Shown piece by piece: positions 63,733 through 64,000 of a stretch of 64,000 nucleotides of DNA. The DNA is from Saprospiraceae bacterium (GTDB lineage Bacteria > Bacteroidota > Bacteroidia > Chitinophagales > Saprospiraceae). The stretch's first letter is position 1; every line of letters begins with the position of its first letter. Under the pieces are notes generated by a model. It was given only the letters and a program-made list of their open reading frames with translations, was not told the DNA's origin and made no database searches. The stretch covers positions 248,001 to 312,000 of the forward strand of contig JADJLG010000001.1 of assembly GCA_016710235.1 (NCBI GenBank), written 5' to 3'. The translations under genes and the position numbers were made by a program.

Positions 63733-63981
63733 ATGCCGGAGATTAGTAGATTTTATGGGATAATTATTTATATGTTCTTTAATGATCATAATCCACCTCA
63801 TTTTAAAGTAAAATATGCTGAATTCGAAGCTAATGTTCTTATAAGCAATGGGTCCATTTTAGATGGTGATCTACCTGTTAGTAAGTTAAAACTTGTGAGT
63901 GCCTGGGCAGAAATTCACAAAGATGAACTTAATGAAATGTGGCATTCTAAAAATTTTCACACAATAGACCCTCTACAATAA
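63733..63981 (+). CDS. DUF4160 family protein (toxin-antitoxin-like pair)
   Basis: Start set at the ATG at 63733 (MPEISRFYGIIIYMFF) rather than the frame opening at 63607. The 82 residues match DUF4160: FNDHNPPHFKVKYAEFEA and WAEIHKDELNEMWHSK. DUF4160 genes typically pair with a DUF2442 gene in toxin-antitoxin-like modules. Its TAA overlaps the next ATG (TAATG), consistent with such a pair. Confidence 0.88.
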   Translation: MPEISRFYGIIIYMFFNDHNPPHFKVKYAEFEANVLISNGSILDGDLPVSKLKLVSAWAEIHKDELNEMWHSKNFHTIDPLQ

Positions 63982-64000
63982 TGCGAAAGATAGTTGAGAT
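63981..64000 (+). CDS. Start of the next gene, probably DUF2442 (cut by window)
   Basis: Only MRKIVEI is visible. The overlap with the DUF4160 stop suggests the usual DUF2442 partner, but seven residues cannot show this. Confidence 0.35.

Noticed and set aside
1..64000. CRISPR arrays, tRNA and rRNA genes
   Set aside because: No regularly spaced short repeats, cloverleaf or rRNA-like sequence was noticed on reading both strands; the repeats present are long toxin-array copies.

Overview
The window (about 36-38% GC by eye) comes from a member of the Bacteroidota, most likely of the Saprospiria/Chitinophagales type. The reasons are two large exported proteins with type IX secretion (T9SS) C-terminal sorting domains, a Bacteroidota-style DUF4175 protein, RicT/YaaT with a long charged tail, an ECF sigma/membrane anti-sigma pair, and an aerobic aromatic amino acid catabolic operon. 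No tRNA, rRNA or CRISPR array was seen.

Region 1 (1-39.4 kb) is ordinary chromosome. From left to right it holds: an ECF sigma factor, its membrane partner and a T9SS cell-surface protein; pirin; a reverse-strand block (DUF547 protein, membrane protein, DapD, DUF4175 protein, anti-sigma-type ATPase); a Crp/Fnr regulator followed by a near-consensus CRP-type palindrome and the operon hmgA - peroxiredoxin - hpd - kmo - kynA (tyrosine to homogentisate cleavage, tryptophan to 3-hydroxykynurenine); a tRNA-modification-like trio (U32 family protein, ferredoxin, QueD); a T9SS leucine-rich-repeat protein; FMN reductase, TerC and several small DUF proteins; a sulfur operon (SQR-like flavoprotein, DsrC/TusE, DsrE-like); a probable metal-uptake operon (NGKC protein, CDACGC outer-membrane protein, His-rich lipoprotein, TonB receptor); and holB-ricT-lpdA.

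Region 2 (39.5-62 kb) is an accessory island: a tandem array of polymorphic toxins. A secreted carrier of about 475 residues (Sec signal peptide, Cys-rich domain, one hydrophobic segment) is repeated in near-identical copies. Each ends at the same seam (KI[SE]NPDGTK[IV]DAEDVV), after which a different toxin domain is attached: a PoNe-type DNase with its PoNi immunity protein, an AHH/HNH-type nuclease, a second PD-(D/E)xK-like domain, and unknown ones. Immunity-like genes follow each toxin. Two further toxin-immunity cassettes begin exactly at the seam and have no carrier or start codon, as expected for a silent reservoir that could be recombined onto a carrier. One stretch (40.7-43.3 kb) is a decaying duplicate of another (48.1-50.6 kb). 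One copy (54.9 kb) switches at an earlier seam, and a separate HINT-containing toxin sits at 59.7 kb.

Region 3 (57.9-64 kb) overlaps the island's right edge and is littered with mobile DNA: an IS66-family element with an exact 8-bp target duplication but a frameshifted transposase, an IS5-family element that splits an XRE regulator gene, a 26-codon primase-like remnant, and a DUF4160 gene at the edge. The most interesting content is the toxin array with its promoterless cassettes and mosaic immunity genes.
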